Shown here in pieces: positions 8,165 through 16,430 of a DNA stretch of 64,000 bases. Numbering within the stretch: position 1 is the stretch's first letter; every line of letters begins with the position of its first letter. The notes under the pieces were generated by a model. That model was given only the letters and a program-made list of their open reading frames with translations. It had not been told where the DNA came from and did no database searches. Source of the stretch: Acidobacteriota bacterium (lineage in GTDB: Bacteria; Acidobacteriota; Terriglobia; Acidiferrales; UBA7541); NCBI GenBank assembly GCA_003225315.1, contig QHZD01000017.1, positions 62,001 to 126,000 on the forward strand, given 5' to 3'. Position numbers and translations under genes: made by a program.

Positions 8165-9214
8165 TCAACTCGCTACGCTGGAAAGCCGCGCGGAAGGCTC
8201 TCCGGCATCGATTCCCACGGCTCGCAGAACAAGATCCTTCAGTGCGGCAATAAATAGTGGTGAATCGCCCAAGGCGGGCATCATGCGAAATTTTTCGACG
8301 CCCACTTTTTCCGATTCCTCGCGGGCTTCGATATTAATTTCGTGGAGCGTCTCGATGTGTTCGGTAACGAACGAAATAGGCGCCACGAGCATCTCTTTCA
8401 CACCTTCGTGTCCTAGCCGCTCGATCGTACCTGTCAACGGAGGCTGGAGCCACTTCGTGGGGCCTACGCGGCTCTGGTAGCACAGCAGGTGTGTCTGGGG
8501 CCAGCCAGCATATTTCTTCGCGCCCAATTCGTTGACCAGGCCCACTGTCGTCTCGATCTGTTTAGGATACGGGTCGCCCTTCTCGACCAAACTCATTGGC
8601 AGACCATGAGCGCTGAATACCAGATGAATTCGCGAACTGTCCGGAAATTGCCGCAATACGGATCCGATTCTCTGAACCAGCGCCTGAATATAGAGTGGAT
8701 GATCGTGAAAATTGTCGATGGTGCGCTCAGGTGCTCGCCCTGTGGACGGTCCCCAGTTTGCCTGATTCGCGACCCGCGCCCATTCCTTCAAGCTGCTCAA
8801 TGTCGTAGCGTAGGAATAGTGCGGATACAGCGGCAACAAGACGATTTCATCCAGCGGCGCAGCCTTTCGTAGAGCGTCAACCGCCTCCGAAGTGAACGGA
8901 TGCCAGTAGCGCATCGCTATTACGGCCACGGGATCGATGTATGTCGAAACGGCCTCCACTAGCCGTGCGCGCTGGCGTTCGGTGAGTGTCCCGATCGGCG
9001 AACGCCGGCCGATTTCCGCGTAGCGCTGAGCGACGGGAACCGCCCTCCGCGAAGAAATGAGCTTCGCAATCGGGCCCCGCAGTAGTCCGAAGGGACCGAG
9101 CGGAATAATGTCGGGGTCCAGAAACAAATTCAGCAGAAACGGCTCGACGGCCTCCAGCGAATCCGGCCCGCCGAGCTGAAACAGTACAATCCCGACTCGC
9201 TTCTTCACTGCCAA
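8165..9214 (-). CDS. hemH: Ferrochelatase
   Basis: 349 residues. The active-site His lies in AMRYWHPFTSEAV and the conserved acidic face in FVTEHIETLHEINIEARE. It inserts Fe2+ into protoporphyrin IX to make heme B, membrane-associated in the cytoplasm. The chosen start is TTG with GGAG 8 nt upstream; a GTG two codons downstream is the alternative. It follows the ccmD stop directly, so heme synthesis is wired into the heme-export operon. Confidence 0.92.
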   Translation of the reverse strand: MAVKKRVGIVLFQLGGPDSLEAVEPFLLNLFLDPDIIPLGPFGLLRGPIAKLISSRRAVPVAQRYAEIGRRSPIGTLTERQRARLVEAVSTYIDPVAVIAMRYWHPFTSEAVDALRKAAPLDEIVLLPLYPHYSYATTLSSLKEWARVANQANWGPSTGRAPERTIDNFHDHPLYIQALVQRIGSVLRQFPDSSRIHLVFSAHGLPMSLVEKGDPYPKQIETTVGLVNELGAKKYAGWPQTHLLCYQSRVGPTKWLQPPLTGTIERLGHEGVKEMLVAPISFVTEHIETLHEINIEAREESEKVGVEKFRMMPALGDSPLFIAALKDLVLRAVGIDAGEPSARLSSVAS

Positions 9215-9215
9215 G

Positions 9216-9359
9216 CTACTTGCTCCGGTTCAGCGTATTCTTCAAGCGTTCAATTTGTTCGCCTAGCGCCGCCGTCCGCCGCGCCACCGTAATGTAGTAA
9301 ATGAAAAAGATTCCCCAGCCGATCATATAGGCTGCAAACACGCTTCCGAGATTCTTCAT
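9216..9359 (-). CDS. ccmD: CcmD-like small membrane protein
   Basis: 47 residues. One N-terminal membrane helix (VFAAYMIGWGIFFIYYI) is followed by a basic, coiled-coil-prone tail (RRTAALGEQIERLKN). Size, topology and position right after ccmC match CcmD, which stabilises the CcmABC-heme-CcmE complex. The ATG overlaps the ccmC stop as ATGA, supporting a real, coupled gene. CcmD sequences are poorly conserved, so the assignment is mainly by topology and context. Confidence 0.8.
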   Translation of the reverse strand: MKNLGSVFAAYMIGWGIFFIYYITVARRTAALGEQIERLKNTLNRSK

Positions 9360-10033
9360 GCCGCCTCCGCTTCGCGTTCAATGGACTGCACTTCCCCGCG
9401 CATCGCTTCGAGCGCGTACCGCTCATGAATGAGAAAAATCATCAGTATCACGAGGTTTAGAAACCAGAACCAGAAAACCATCGCCATCGTCGGTTCGAGG
9501 CCAGAGCCCGAGCCGCCCATAATCACCGGCTGCGGATGTTGCGTGCGCCACCAGCGGATCGAGCCGTACACCAGCGGCACATCGAGGAATGCAAAAATTC
9601 CGTAAATCGCGCTGATCAGCGCCCGGCGATCGGGATCTTCGACCAGAGTTCGCAGTAGCAAATAGGATGTGTACAAGAGCCACAGCACAAAGGTAAGCGT
9701 CAGTCGCGCGTCCCAGGTCCACCAAATTCCCCAGACTGGATGCGCCCAAATGGGCCCCGTAAGAATCAATACGGTGCAAAACGCCATTCCTACTTCCGCG
9801 GCCGAAACGCCGAGCCAATCCCACTTGGGTTTTCGCGTGAAGACGTAAGCCAAATTCCCGACGAAACCCACGAAAAAGGAGAGGAGCGCCACCATTCCTG
9901 ACGGCGCGTGGAGATAAAAAATTCGCTGGATGGTTCCCATTTTGCTCTCGGTAGGCGCGACAAATAGAGCCGCATACGCCGCAAGACTCATCAGTATGAC
10001 CACCACGGCGGCAATCAGGATTCTTTTCTTCAA
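9356..10033 (-). CDS. ccmC: Heme exporter/heme-handling protein CcmC
   Basis: 225 residues with six membrane helices. The periplasmic WWTWDARLT segment is the Trp-rich (WWD) heme-binding signature of the CcmC/CcmF/CcsA family, flanked by conserved histidines (YLHAPSGM and YGSIRWWRTQHPQ). It loads heme onto CcmE in the inner membrane. It sits 36 nt after ccmB and overlaps ccmD by 4 nt. Confidence 0.92.
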   Translation of the reverse strand: MKKRILIAAVVVILMSLAAYAALFVAPTESKMGTIQRIFYLHAPSGMVALLSFFVGFVGNLAYVFTRKPKWDWLGVSAAEVGMAFCTVLILTGPIWAHPVWGIWWTWDARLTLTFVLWLLYTSYLLLRTLVEDPDRRALISAIYGIFAFLDVPLVYGSIRWWRTQHPQPVIMGGSGSGLEPTMAMVFWFWFLNLVILMIFLIHERYALEAMRGEVQSIEREAEAA

Positions 10034-10069
10034 CCCGATACCTCCATCAATCAGGAAGCATATCTTCAG

Positions 10070-10744
10070 TTATTCTTCCAGAAGATACTCTCCGAAGAGC
10101 CATAGCGCCGTCAAAAAAACCACGTCAAATCCTAATAAGAAACCCAGCCACTTCCACGGCATGATCGGATTCAGTACGAGCAACGAGGCGGTCGCTTCCG
10201 TGCTAGCGATCAACACAGGGGTTAGTAGCGGCAAGAGCAGCAGCGGCAGCAGCAACTCGCGCATTCTGGCCTGCGCGGAAATCGCGGACAGAGCTGTTCC
10301 CGTTACGGAAAGCCCCAGGCTCCCCATGAACATGACCAGCACCAACTGCGGAAATGCCGCCAATACAGGCACGTTGTACAGAATGGAGAATACTGGCAGA
10401 AGCAGAATTTGGGTAAATAACATGAAAAGAGTATTCGCGGCCAGCTTGGCAAGAAAAATGGCAAAAGGATCATTCACTGAGAGGCGCAGCGCGCTTAGCG
10501 TGTCGTTCGTCTGCTCGCGCAAGAAGCACGGTTGCAGCATCAGCGAAGCTGCAAAAAGAAACGCCAGCCATAACAGTCCCGGCCCAAAGCGGCGCGATTC
10601 GTTGACCGATGGATCGAATGTGAAACTGAAGAGCACCACAATCGTGAGAATGAAGACCACTGTTGTGGTGAGAAGCTCGCGTGAGCGAAACTCCGTGCGA
10701 AGTTCCTTGCCAAGCAGCACCGCCGTATTTGAGAGCAGCGCCAT
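10070..10744 (-). CDS. ccmB: Heme ABC transporter permease CcmB
   Basis: 224 residues with six membrane helices. The opening KELRTEFRSRELLTT is the cytoplasmic coupling region typical of CcmB. With CcmA it forms the ABC unit that releases heme-loaded CcmE from CcmC. Its ATG immediately follows the ccmA stop codon with no spacer, so the two subunits are co-translated. Confidence 0.9.
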   Translation of the reverse strand: MALLSNTAVLLGKELRTEFRSRELLTTTVVFILTIVVLFSFTFDPSVNESRRFGPGLLWLAFLFAASLMLQPCFLREQTNDTLSALRLSVNDPFAIFLAKLAANTLFMLFTQILLLPVFSILYNVPVLAAFPQLVLVMFMGSLGLSVTGTALSAISAQARMRELLLPLLLLPLLTPVLIASTEATASLLVLNPIMPWKWLGFLLGFDVVFLTALWLFGEYLLEE

Positions 10745-11449
10745 TTACGCGTTCGTAAAAGCGAGGATCGAACGGAAGTTCGCGCCGGTTTGCGTGTCGG
10801 CGACTACCGCACCCGCATCCAGCCGTATCGCTCGCGTCGCCAGGGTGGAGACTTCGGACTCGCCGTGCAGGCTCATCAAGATCGTACGTCCCGAATCTCG
10901 CAATTGACGCACCGTCTGCGCAAACCAGCGCGCGCCCTGCGGATCTAGACCGGTTGTCGGTTCGTCGAGAAGGACCACGGGCGGCTCACTCAATAGCGCG
11001 CGCGCAATGGCGACGCGCTGGCGCATCCCGCGGGAAAACGTGCGCACCAGAGAGTTTCGCCGTTCCAGAAGGCCCACCTCTCCGAGCAGCGCTTCGGCAC
11101 GCGCGGCGGGCTGATCGATTCCTTGTAGTCGAGCAAAGAGCAGCAGATTTTCTTCCGCCGTCAGCTCGTCATAAACCATCGTGGCGTGTGCTACAAAACC
11201 TGCCCCGGGTGGCGTCGCGAGTTTTTCCCCGCTTTCGTCTAGGAAATTAACCGCGCCCGACGACAGCCTCGCCAGCCGCGCCGCGATTCGCAGCAGCGTC
11301 GTTTTGCCCGACCCGTTCCGTCCGGCAAACGCCACGCATTCTCCCGCGGGAATCTCCAGAGAGACACGCCGCAGGGCGTAGAGCGCGCCGTACCGTTTGT
11401 CGATGTTTTCAAAGCGGATTCCCGTGGGAGAAAAACTCGCCGTCTTCAC
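10745..11449 (-). CDS. ccmA: Heme ABC transporter ATPase CcmA
   Basis: 234 residues from the GTG at 11449, chosen because GAGG lies 7 nt upstream; an in-frame start 15 codons earlier exists. Walker A is GRNGSGKTTLL, the signature reads FSRGMRQRVAIARAL (Arg-Gly where most ABC proteins have Gly-Gly), Walker B is VVLLDEPTTGLD, and the H-loop is MSLHGES. It hydrolyses ATP in the CcmAB complex on the cytoplasmic face. The altered LSGGQ is common in CcmA-type proteins and not a sign of decay. Confidence 0.9.
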   Translation of the reverse strand: MKTASFSPTGIRFENIDKRYGALYALRRVSLEIPAGECVAFAGRNGSGKTTLLRIAARLARLSSGAVNFLDESGEKLATPPGAGFVAHATMVYDELTAEENLLLFARLQGIDQPAARAEALLGEVGLLERRNSLVRTFSRGMRQRVAIARALLSEPPVVLLDEPTTGLDPQGARWFAQTVRQLRDSGRTILMSLHGESEVSTLATRAIRLDAGAVVADTQTGANFRSILAFTNA

Positions 11450-11597
11450 GGAACGGCCTCGGAGATAGGCAGATCGCTCCTGATGCCGTTCCAACTAGTT
11501 CGAGCAAATCCTCTCGGAAATCCTCTTTCCATGCTCGCATCCGATTCTTGGATTGTCATCTGTCCTAAAAACTTGGAACGGCACTGGTCTTCAACGC

Positions 11598-12893
11598 TCA
11601 GCCTCGCACGAGGTCGCGCAGCACTTTCTCCGCCCGCGCGCGCTCCTGTGCATACTCGTCTTCAGAGATAGTCCCTGCTTGATGGCGCAGCTCCAGCCGG
11701 AACAGGCGCTCTTTCAGCGCATCCAGGCTGCTGCCGATGGCGGCATCCACCTCGGCAAGACTGGCGGCCCCATTTGTTGGAGCAATCGGCGCGGTTGGCG
11801 CCGCCGTGGCAGTCACTTTGGGTTTCTTCTGAGTCTCCGGCGCAACTGCCGCTACTGCTACGACAGGCTTGCGAGCGAGCAGAATCGCACCCAGCGCGAA
11901 TACGCAAACAAACCCCGCTATCAACGGCCATTTCAAAACGTCCAGCCGTCCGGGAACCGCCTGGATACTAACTCCGGCGGATTCGCTGCCTTGCTGCGCG
12001 TCTCGGCCCTGTTGGCCCCCTTGCTGACCTTGATCCGTCCCGGCGTTCGTGTCGGGCGCCGTACCGGACACACTCACGGCCATAATCGTACCGGCGGCAA
12101 CGCCCTGGTGGCTGTACAGATTCATGCCCTGTTCTTGCCCGTCCGGCGTCAGACCATCACCGCTAATCTTCACGCTCGGCGGCGCCGCGATCAGCAACCG
12201 GCTGCCAGCATAAATCGCGGGGATTTTTATTGTCGCGGCGTTTCCCGGATAGGGCAGCTCGTAAGAATACCGCACCGAATTCGCCCCCGGCCGAAACGCG
12301 AACGCAATCGAATAGCGATTGCGCTTTTTGTCGATCGGCACCTGCACCACCGGCATTCCAGCCGGCCCGGCAGCGGATACTTGTTGAAGCTGGCCCTTCT
12401 CCGGCAATGCGAAATCAAAACTTCCTTTGCTTCGGTAGAAGGCCACCGGCGGCTGAGACTTGTTCTCGATCTGATACTCTTCCCCGACGATCATCGTCGC
12501 GCTCTTGGGTTGAAAGATCACCACATGCAAAGGAACGTCGATCGTCTTGGCATCCTCGGATGGCTCATAAATATCCACCTGCGTCGTGGTCGTGCCCGGC
12601 GGCAAGGCCTTGTTGAAATTGACCCCGTGATACACTGCCCGTACCAGCATTGGCTGGGCGCCAATTCCAGGGTGGTCAAACGTGAATTCCCCCTGTGCGC
12701 CGCTCTTGGAATGCGCGACTTCCTGCATTCCTCCTTGAAGCTGAATCAATACAAGTTCAATTCCAGCCGTTGCCTTGCCGGTGGTTCCGTTCATCACGGT
12801 GCCGTGCACCGCTCCTGCCTCAGCGATTGCCGCCAACGGAGCCAGAATGAGCCCGGCGACGAAACCCAAGCGCGCCATGCAAGAGAGCCTCAT
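11598..12893 (-). CDS. Exported membrane-anchored protein with carboxypeptidase-regulatory-like domain, in ccm operon
   Basis: 431 residues. There is a signal peptide (1-26), then a Cna-B/carboxypeptidase-regulatory-like fold (about 27-115, beginning GAVHGTVMNGTTGKATAG). A beta-rich central region of unknown fold follows. A membrane helix lies near 315-340 (WPLIAGFVCVFALGAILL), then a Pro/Ala linker and a SHOCT-like coiled C-terminus (LKERLFRLELRHQAGTIS...). Its start overlaps the stop of the upstream CcmI-like gene (ATGA), and ccmA follows after 148 nt. I know no standard Ccm component with this architecture. A periplasmic assembly or chaperone role is inferred only from the operon. Confidence 0.7.
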   Translation of the reverse strand: MRLSCMARLGFVAGLILAPLAAIAEAGAVHGTVMNGTTGKATAGIELVLIQLQGGMQEVAHSKSGAQGEFTFDHPGIGAQPMLVRAVYHGVNFNKALPPGTTTTQVDIYEPSEDAKTIDVPLHVVIFQPKSATMIVGEEYQIENKSQPPVAFYRSKGSFDFALPEKGQLQQVSAAGPAGMPVVQVPIDKKRNRYSIAFAFRPGANSVRYSYELPYPGNAATIKIPAIYAGSRLLIAAPPSVKISGDGLTPDGQEQGMNLYSHQGVAAGTIMAVSVSGTAPDTNAGTDQGQQGGQQGRDAQQGSESAGVSIQAVPGRLDVLKWPLIAGFVCVFALGAILLARKPVVAVAAVAPETQKKPKVTATAAPTAPIAPTNGAASLAEVDAAIGSSLDALKERLFRLELRHQAGTISEDEYAQERARAEKVLRDLVRG

Positions 12894-13258
12894 TGCGCGC
12901 CCCCATCGGCGGGACGCGTCCCGCGCGGACGCCGTACCTGCGCATCGGTCACTTGATCGATTTCCGCGAGTACCAGCGCCGCCTCATTCTCAAGGGCCGT
13001 CTTCATCGCTTCAAAGTCGCCTTCCGAATATTTTCCGGAACGATACTCAAATCGCAAGTCTCGCAAATTGTCGTAGATCGTATCGCGGCGCTCCAGCAGT
13101 TGATCCAGCCTGGTCCGGTGTGGCGCAAGATCCGAAGCATCCGGCTGAATGTAAAAAATGAATAGCACGGTGGCCACGGCCAGCGCCAGGCATGCGCCCA
13201 GCACGGCCAAATCCGCCGAGGCAATCTCGAAGCTCGCAAATGTCAAAAGACCTGTCAC
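12890..13258 (-). CDS. CcmI-like short membrane protein
   Basis: 122 residues with a GTG start and AGGA 8 nt upstream. One membrane helix (LAVLGACLALAVATVLFIFYI) is followed by a cytoplasmic helical segment with RRDTIYDNLRDLRFEYRSGK and the EGDFEAMKTALENE motif. This resembles the N-terminal part of CcmI/CycH without the TPR domain. It starts 3 nt after the ccmH stop and overlaps the next gene. It probably takes part in apocytochrome handling in the CcmF-CcmH complex; confidence is limited by the low complexity of the match. Confidence 0.6.
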   Translation of the reverse strand: MTGLLTFASFEIASADLAVLGACLALAVATVLFIFYIQPDASDLAPHRTRLDQLLERRDTIYDNLRDLRFEYRSGKYSEGDFEAMKTALENEAALVLAEIDQVTDAQVRRPRGTRPADGGAQ

Positions 13259-13261
13259 CGT

Positions 13262-13783
13262 TCAGTCCTGAGTCTCGCGTGAGACCTTTGCTCTGGCACG
13301 CTCTAGTGACTCTGGCGAAATGCCTAGCGCGCCAGCCGCGGATGTTGCCGTGAGCGGCTCCGATCGCTTTCGCCAGCGCGCGATGACAAAAATCACCACT
13401 CCAGCCCCCACGAAAAGGTAAACGCTCGGCAATATCCAGGCAACCAGGCTGAAGCCCGACTTCGGCGGCTCCGTATACACTTGCGGCCCATACTTCTGCA
13501 CGAACGCCTGCAAAATCTGCTCATCGGTCTCGCCTTTGGCGATGTGCTGGGCGGCTTCCCCCAGCATCATTTTGGCTGTCCCGCACGGACCGGAGAACTC
13601 TCCGCCCGGATGCGAACAAATTGCCGCAGCCATGTCGCACGTTCCGCACATGCATTTGATTTTCACGCCTATTTGTTTTGCGCGGTCAGAAGGTTGTTGC
13701 GCTCCAACAGACGTGATCAGCAGCGATGCCATCGCGAAAATCGCCAGCATCGCGCTCGCGCCAATGGGGCGAACTTTAGTCAT
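13262..13783 (-). CDS. ccmH: CcmH-family cytochrome c maturation protein, variant Cys motif
   Basis: 173 residues. There is a signal peptide (ending near VGAQQ), a thiol domain containing IKCMCGTCDMAAAIC near residues 40-55, the ETDEQILQAFVQKYGPQV helix typical of CcmH, and a C-terminal membrane anchor (LVAWILPSVYLFVGAGVVIFVIA). CcmH reduces apocytochrome thiols before heme ligation. The usual LRCxxCQ is replaced by C-x-C-x2-C. The ATG lies inside the end of ccmF (8-nt overlap), and the upstream extension of the frame is ccmF shadow. Confidence 0.85.
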   Translation of the reverse strand: MTKVRPIGASAMLAIFAMASLLITSVGAQQPSDRAKQIGVKIKCMCGTCDMAAAICSHPGGEFSGPCGTAKMMLGEAAQHIAKGETDEQILQAFVQKYGPQVYTEPPKSGFSLVAWILPSVYLFVGAGVVIFVIARWRKRSEPLTATSAAGALGISPESLERARAKVSRETQD

Positions 13784-15839
13784 GGCCCTCTCGCATCGTA
13801 GCGGACGGCGCAAGCCCATGCGCCATCGGTTGTGCCACAGGCTGCTGGACCCCCGCGAGCACCAGCACCGCGCGCCGATTCGGCAGCAGCGCCACAAGTG
13901 TCCCAAGCACCACCACCGCTCCGCCAAGCCAGATCCATTTCACCAGCGGATTCAAGTACGCATGCACCACGGGAAGTTCCGTCTCAGGGCTATTTCCGGC
14001 ATAGACCACATACAAATCTTCCTTCAGCGTCGAATAGATCGCCACCATCGTGCCATTCTCCGTGGTGGTCTCGAAGCGCCGCTTCTCCGGATACAGCATC
14101 ATAATTGGCTTCTTGTCGCGCAGCACTTCGACCAGCAGCCGTTGCGCGGTGTAGTTCTTTTCCGGTTTGGTGTCGAAGCCCTGCAGAACCAAAGTGTATG
14201 GCCCGATCTGCATGCTGTCGCCCTGCCGCATGTCTTTCTGCAGATCGCGGTTGAACGCCGCTCCGGCCAGCCCGATGAAAACAAACACCATACCCATATG
14301 AACGATGTATCCGCCGTAACGTCGCGTGTTGCGCATCGTAAGTTCCACCGCCGATGCCACAAACGAGGCGCCCGACCGCGCGCGAATCACTTTCGCGCCG
14401 CGATAAAACTCCAGGCCCACAGTCGAGGCGACAAATACGCACAGCAGCAGGCAAACCCACGAATAGATTTCCCGGAAGCCAAACACCAGTGCAATCACGC
14501 CTGCGACCAGCCCGATTGCCAGCGGCCAGCCAAAATTCCGTTTCAAACTTTCCGTGGAAGTCTTCCGCCACGCCAGCAGCGGACCGACGCCCGTCAAAAA
14601 CAGAAGCAATAGCCCGATGGGAATGTTCACCTTGTTAAAGAACGGCGCGCCCACGCTGATGCGGTCCCCAGTGATCCACTCGGAAAAAACCGGAAATAGA
14701 GTTCCCGAAAGTATGGCGACGCACGAAACTAGCAGAATCAAATTGTTGAACAGAAAACTTGATTCGCGCGAAACGATGGAATCCAGCTGATTCTCGCTCT
14801 TCAGGTAGTCGCGATTCTTCAGATACGCTCCGAAGCACACCGCGATAATCAACACAAGAAAGCCGACGAACCAGCTGCCGATGCTCGATTGCGCGAATGC
14901 ATGCACAGAACTAACCACGCCACTGCGCGTCAGGAACGTTCCCAGGATGCAAAGCAAGAACGTGATGAACACCAGCCACACGTTCCATACCTTCATCATC
15001 CCGCGCTTTTCCTGCATCATCACCGAGTGCAGGAACGCCGTGCCCGTCAGCCACGGTAAGAACGACGCGTTCTCGACCGGATCCCAGCCCCAGTAACCGC
15101 CCCAGCCGAGTACCGCGTAAGCCCAGTGAGCGCCTAGCAGAATCCCCACGGACTGAAACATCCACGCAATCATGGTCCACTTGCGCGTCAGGTGAATCCA
15201 TTTCTCGCCCGGGTAACGGGCCAGCAGTGCGCCCAGCGCAAAGGCAAACGGAATCGTGAATCCCGTGTATCCCGAGTACAGGTTCGGCGGATGGATCACC
15301 ATTTCCGGGTATTGCAACAGCGGAGTCAATCCGTTTCCATCCGCGCGCGCGACGTAATTCATCACTCCGTCCGCTCCTGGCGACGCCAGCGCCTTGAACG
15401 GGCTGGCAACGAAGTTATTCAGCGTCAGGAAGAAAATCTGCACGCCGGCCATTACCACGCCGACGTACGGCATCAATTCGCCGTTCTTATTTCGGTAAGC
15501 GAGCAATACTGAAAAAACATAAATCGCCAGCAGGAAGCTCCAGAACAGCAGCGAGCCTTCCTGTCCCGACCACAGCGCGGCTATTTTATAAAATGTCGCG
15601 AGGTCCCGATTGCTGTGCGACACCACGTACGCGATTGAAAAATTATCGCTGAAGAATAGATATTCGAGGCTGAACGTGGCGAGGAAAATCAGGCAGCAAG
15701 TGGCCATCCCGGCTTGCCGCGTACTTTTGATCAGCAGCGGGTGGCGCGTGATAATCGCCGCAATGCCCCCGCCGAACGCGTAAACCGCGCAGACAAACGC
15801 CAGGACGAGTGCAAAGGAACCGAATACATCCACGGGCAA
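13776..15839 (-). CDS. ccmF: Cytochrome c heme lyase subunit CcmF
   Basis: 687 residues with about 15 membrane helices, the usual CcmF size. The WWD-type periplasmic motif is visible as GWGGYWGWDPVENASFLPW, with heme-ligand histidines in MVIHPPNLYSGY, GAHWAYAVLG and YIVHMGMVF. CcmF takes heme from CcmE and joins it to CxxCH apocytochromes with CcmH. It lies 31 nt after ccmE. The start could be TTG at 15839 or the GTG two codons on; the Shine-Dalgarno spacing does not decide. Confidence 0.93.
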   Translation of the reverse strand: MPVDVFGSFALVLAFVCAVYAFGGGIAAIITRHPLLIKSTRQAGMATCCLIFLATFSLEYLFFSDNFSIAYVVSHSNRDLATFYKIAALWSGQEGSLLFWSFLLAIYVFSVLLAYRNKNGELMPYVGVVMAGVQIFFLTLNNFVASPFKALASPGADGVMNYVARADGNGLTPLLQYPEMVIHPPNLYSGYTGFTIPFAFALGALLARYPGEKWIHLTRKWTMIAWMFQSVGILLGAHWAYAVLGWGGYWGWDPVENASFLPWLTGTAFLHSVMMQEKRGMMKVWNVWLVFITFLLCILGTFLTRSGVVSSVHAFAQSSIGSWFVGFLVLIIAVCFGAYLKNRDYLKSENQLDSIVSRESSFLFNNLILLVSCVAILSGTLFPVFSEWITGDRISVGAPFFNKVNIPIGLLLLFLTGVGPLLAWRKTSTESLKRNFGWPLAIGLVAGVIALVFGFREIYSWVCLLLCVFVASTVGLEFYRGAKVIRARSGASFVASAVELTMRNTRRYGGYIVHMGMVFVFIGLAGAAFNRDLQKDMRQGDSMQIGPYTLVLQGFDTKPEKNYTAQRLLVEVLRDKKPIMMLYPEKRRFETTTENGTMVAIYSTLKEDLYVVYAGNSPETELPVVHAYLNPLVKWIWLGGAVVVLGTLVALLPNRRAVLVLAGVQQPVAQPMAHGLAPSATMREGHD

Positions 15840-15870
15840 TTCCGCCTATCCCCCGGAGTTCCCGGGCGCC

Positions 15871-16308
15871 CTACATGCCACTTTTCTCTGTGGGGCTGGG
15901 CGCGGCGCCACCTTTGCCCCCAGGCGCTGCCTCATACTTGGAAGCACATTTCGCCTGCACCACCTCGGCGACAAAGCGTCCCTCCGGACCGGGCCGGCCC
16001 TCGACGAGAGCTTGGGATTTGTCCACAAATGTGTCCGGCAGAGGGTCGGTGCCAATGTAACTGACCGGGAGCGTCTTCCCTTCACCCTCCAGCACAAAAT
16101 CAACGCGTCCTGCGAGGTGTCGAATACTTCCTACTGCCACGGTGCCGCCGATCCGCATGCGTTGGCTCACTGCCGAGCCCTTCAAAGTTTCAAGCTCGGC
16201 TATGGTGTGGTAATACGTCTTGCTTTCTCCATACCCAAGCCACGCCAGAAATCCCATCGCGGCTACGATGACTCCGATTCCCACGCCAAACTTTGCTTGT
16301 TTTTTCAT
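15871..16308 (-). CDS. ccmE: Periplasmic heme chaperone CcmE
   Basis: 145 residues. An N-terminal membrane anchor (FGVGIGVIVAAMGFLAWLGY) is followed by an OB-fold. The conserved segments MRIGGTVAVGSI, LPVSYIGTDPLPDTF and FVAEVVQAKCASKYE are seen. In classical CcmE the heme-binding His lies in a (V/L)LAKHDE motif; here the equivalent position reads QAKCASKYE, so this is the Cys-type (CxxxY) CcmE variant. It is the first gene of the cytochrome/heme run, with AAGGG 7 nt before the ATG. Confidence 0.88.
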   Translation of the reverse strand: MKKQAKFGVGIGVIVAAMGFLAWLGYGESKTYYHTIAELETLKGSAVSQRMRIGGTVAVGSIRHLAGRVDFVLEGEGKTLPVSYIGTDPLPDTFVDKSQALVEGRPGPEGRFVAEVVQAKCASKYEAAPGGKGGAAPSPTEKSGM

Positions 16309-16348
16309 GGCGGTACCCTTGCAGCGTTTCTATTTGGCTATGCGCCTG

Positions 16349-16357
16349 ATTCTACCA
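16349..16357 (-). promoter_or_regulatory. Extended -10 promoter of the ccm/heme operon
   Basis: On the minus strand TGG-TAGAAT forms an extended -10; the -35 region is weak. The start point would be about 34 nt before the ccmE ATG. No other convincing promoter was found inside the 10.5-kb run, so it may drive all 13 genes. Confidence 0.45.
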
Positions 16358-16430
16358 TAGTTAACAAAACGTTCGGCCGTTCTCCCTGAGGTGCGCCAGC
16401 CGACGTTTGCCAGTTGCGACATGTTTAGCC

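Noticed and set aside
11553-12956. Plus-strand 467-codon frame
   Set aside because: It lies opposite the carboxypeptidase-regulatory-domain gene, which has a signal peptide and operon overlaps; the translated product is Arg/His-rich noise.
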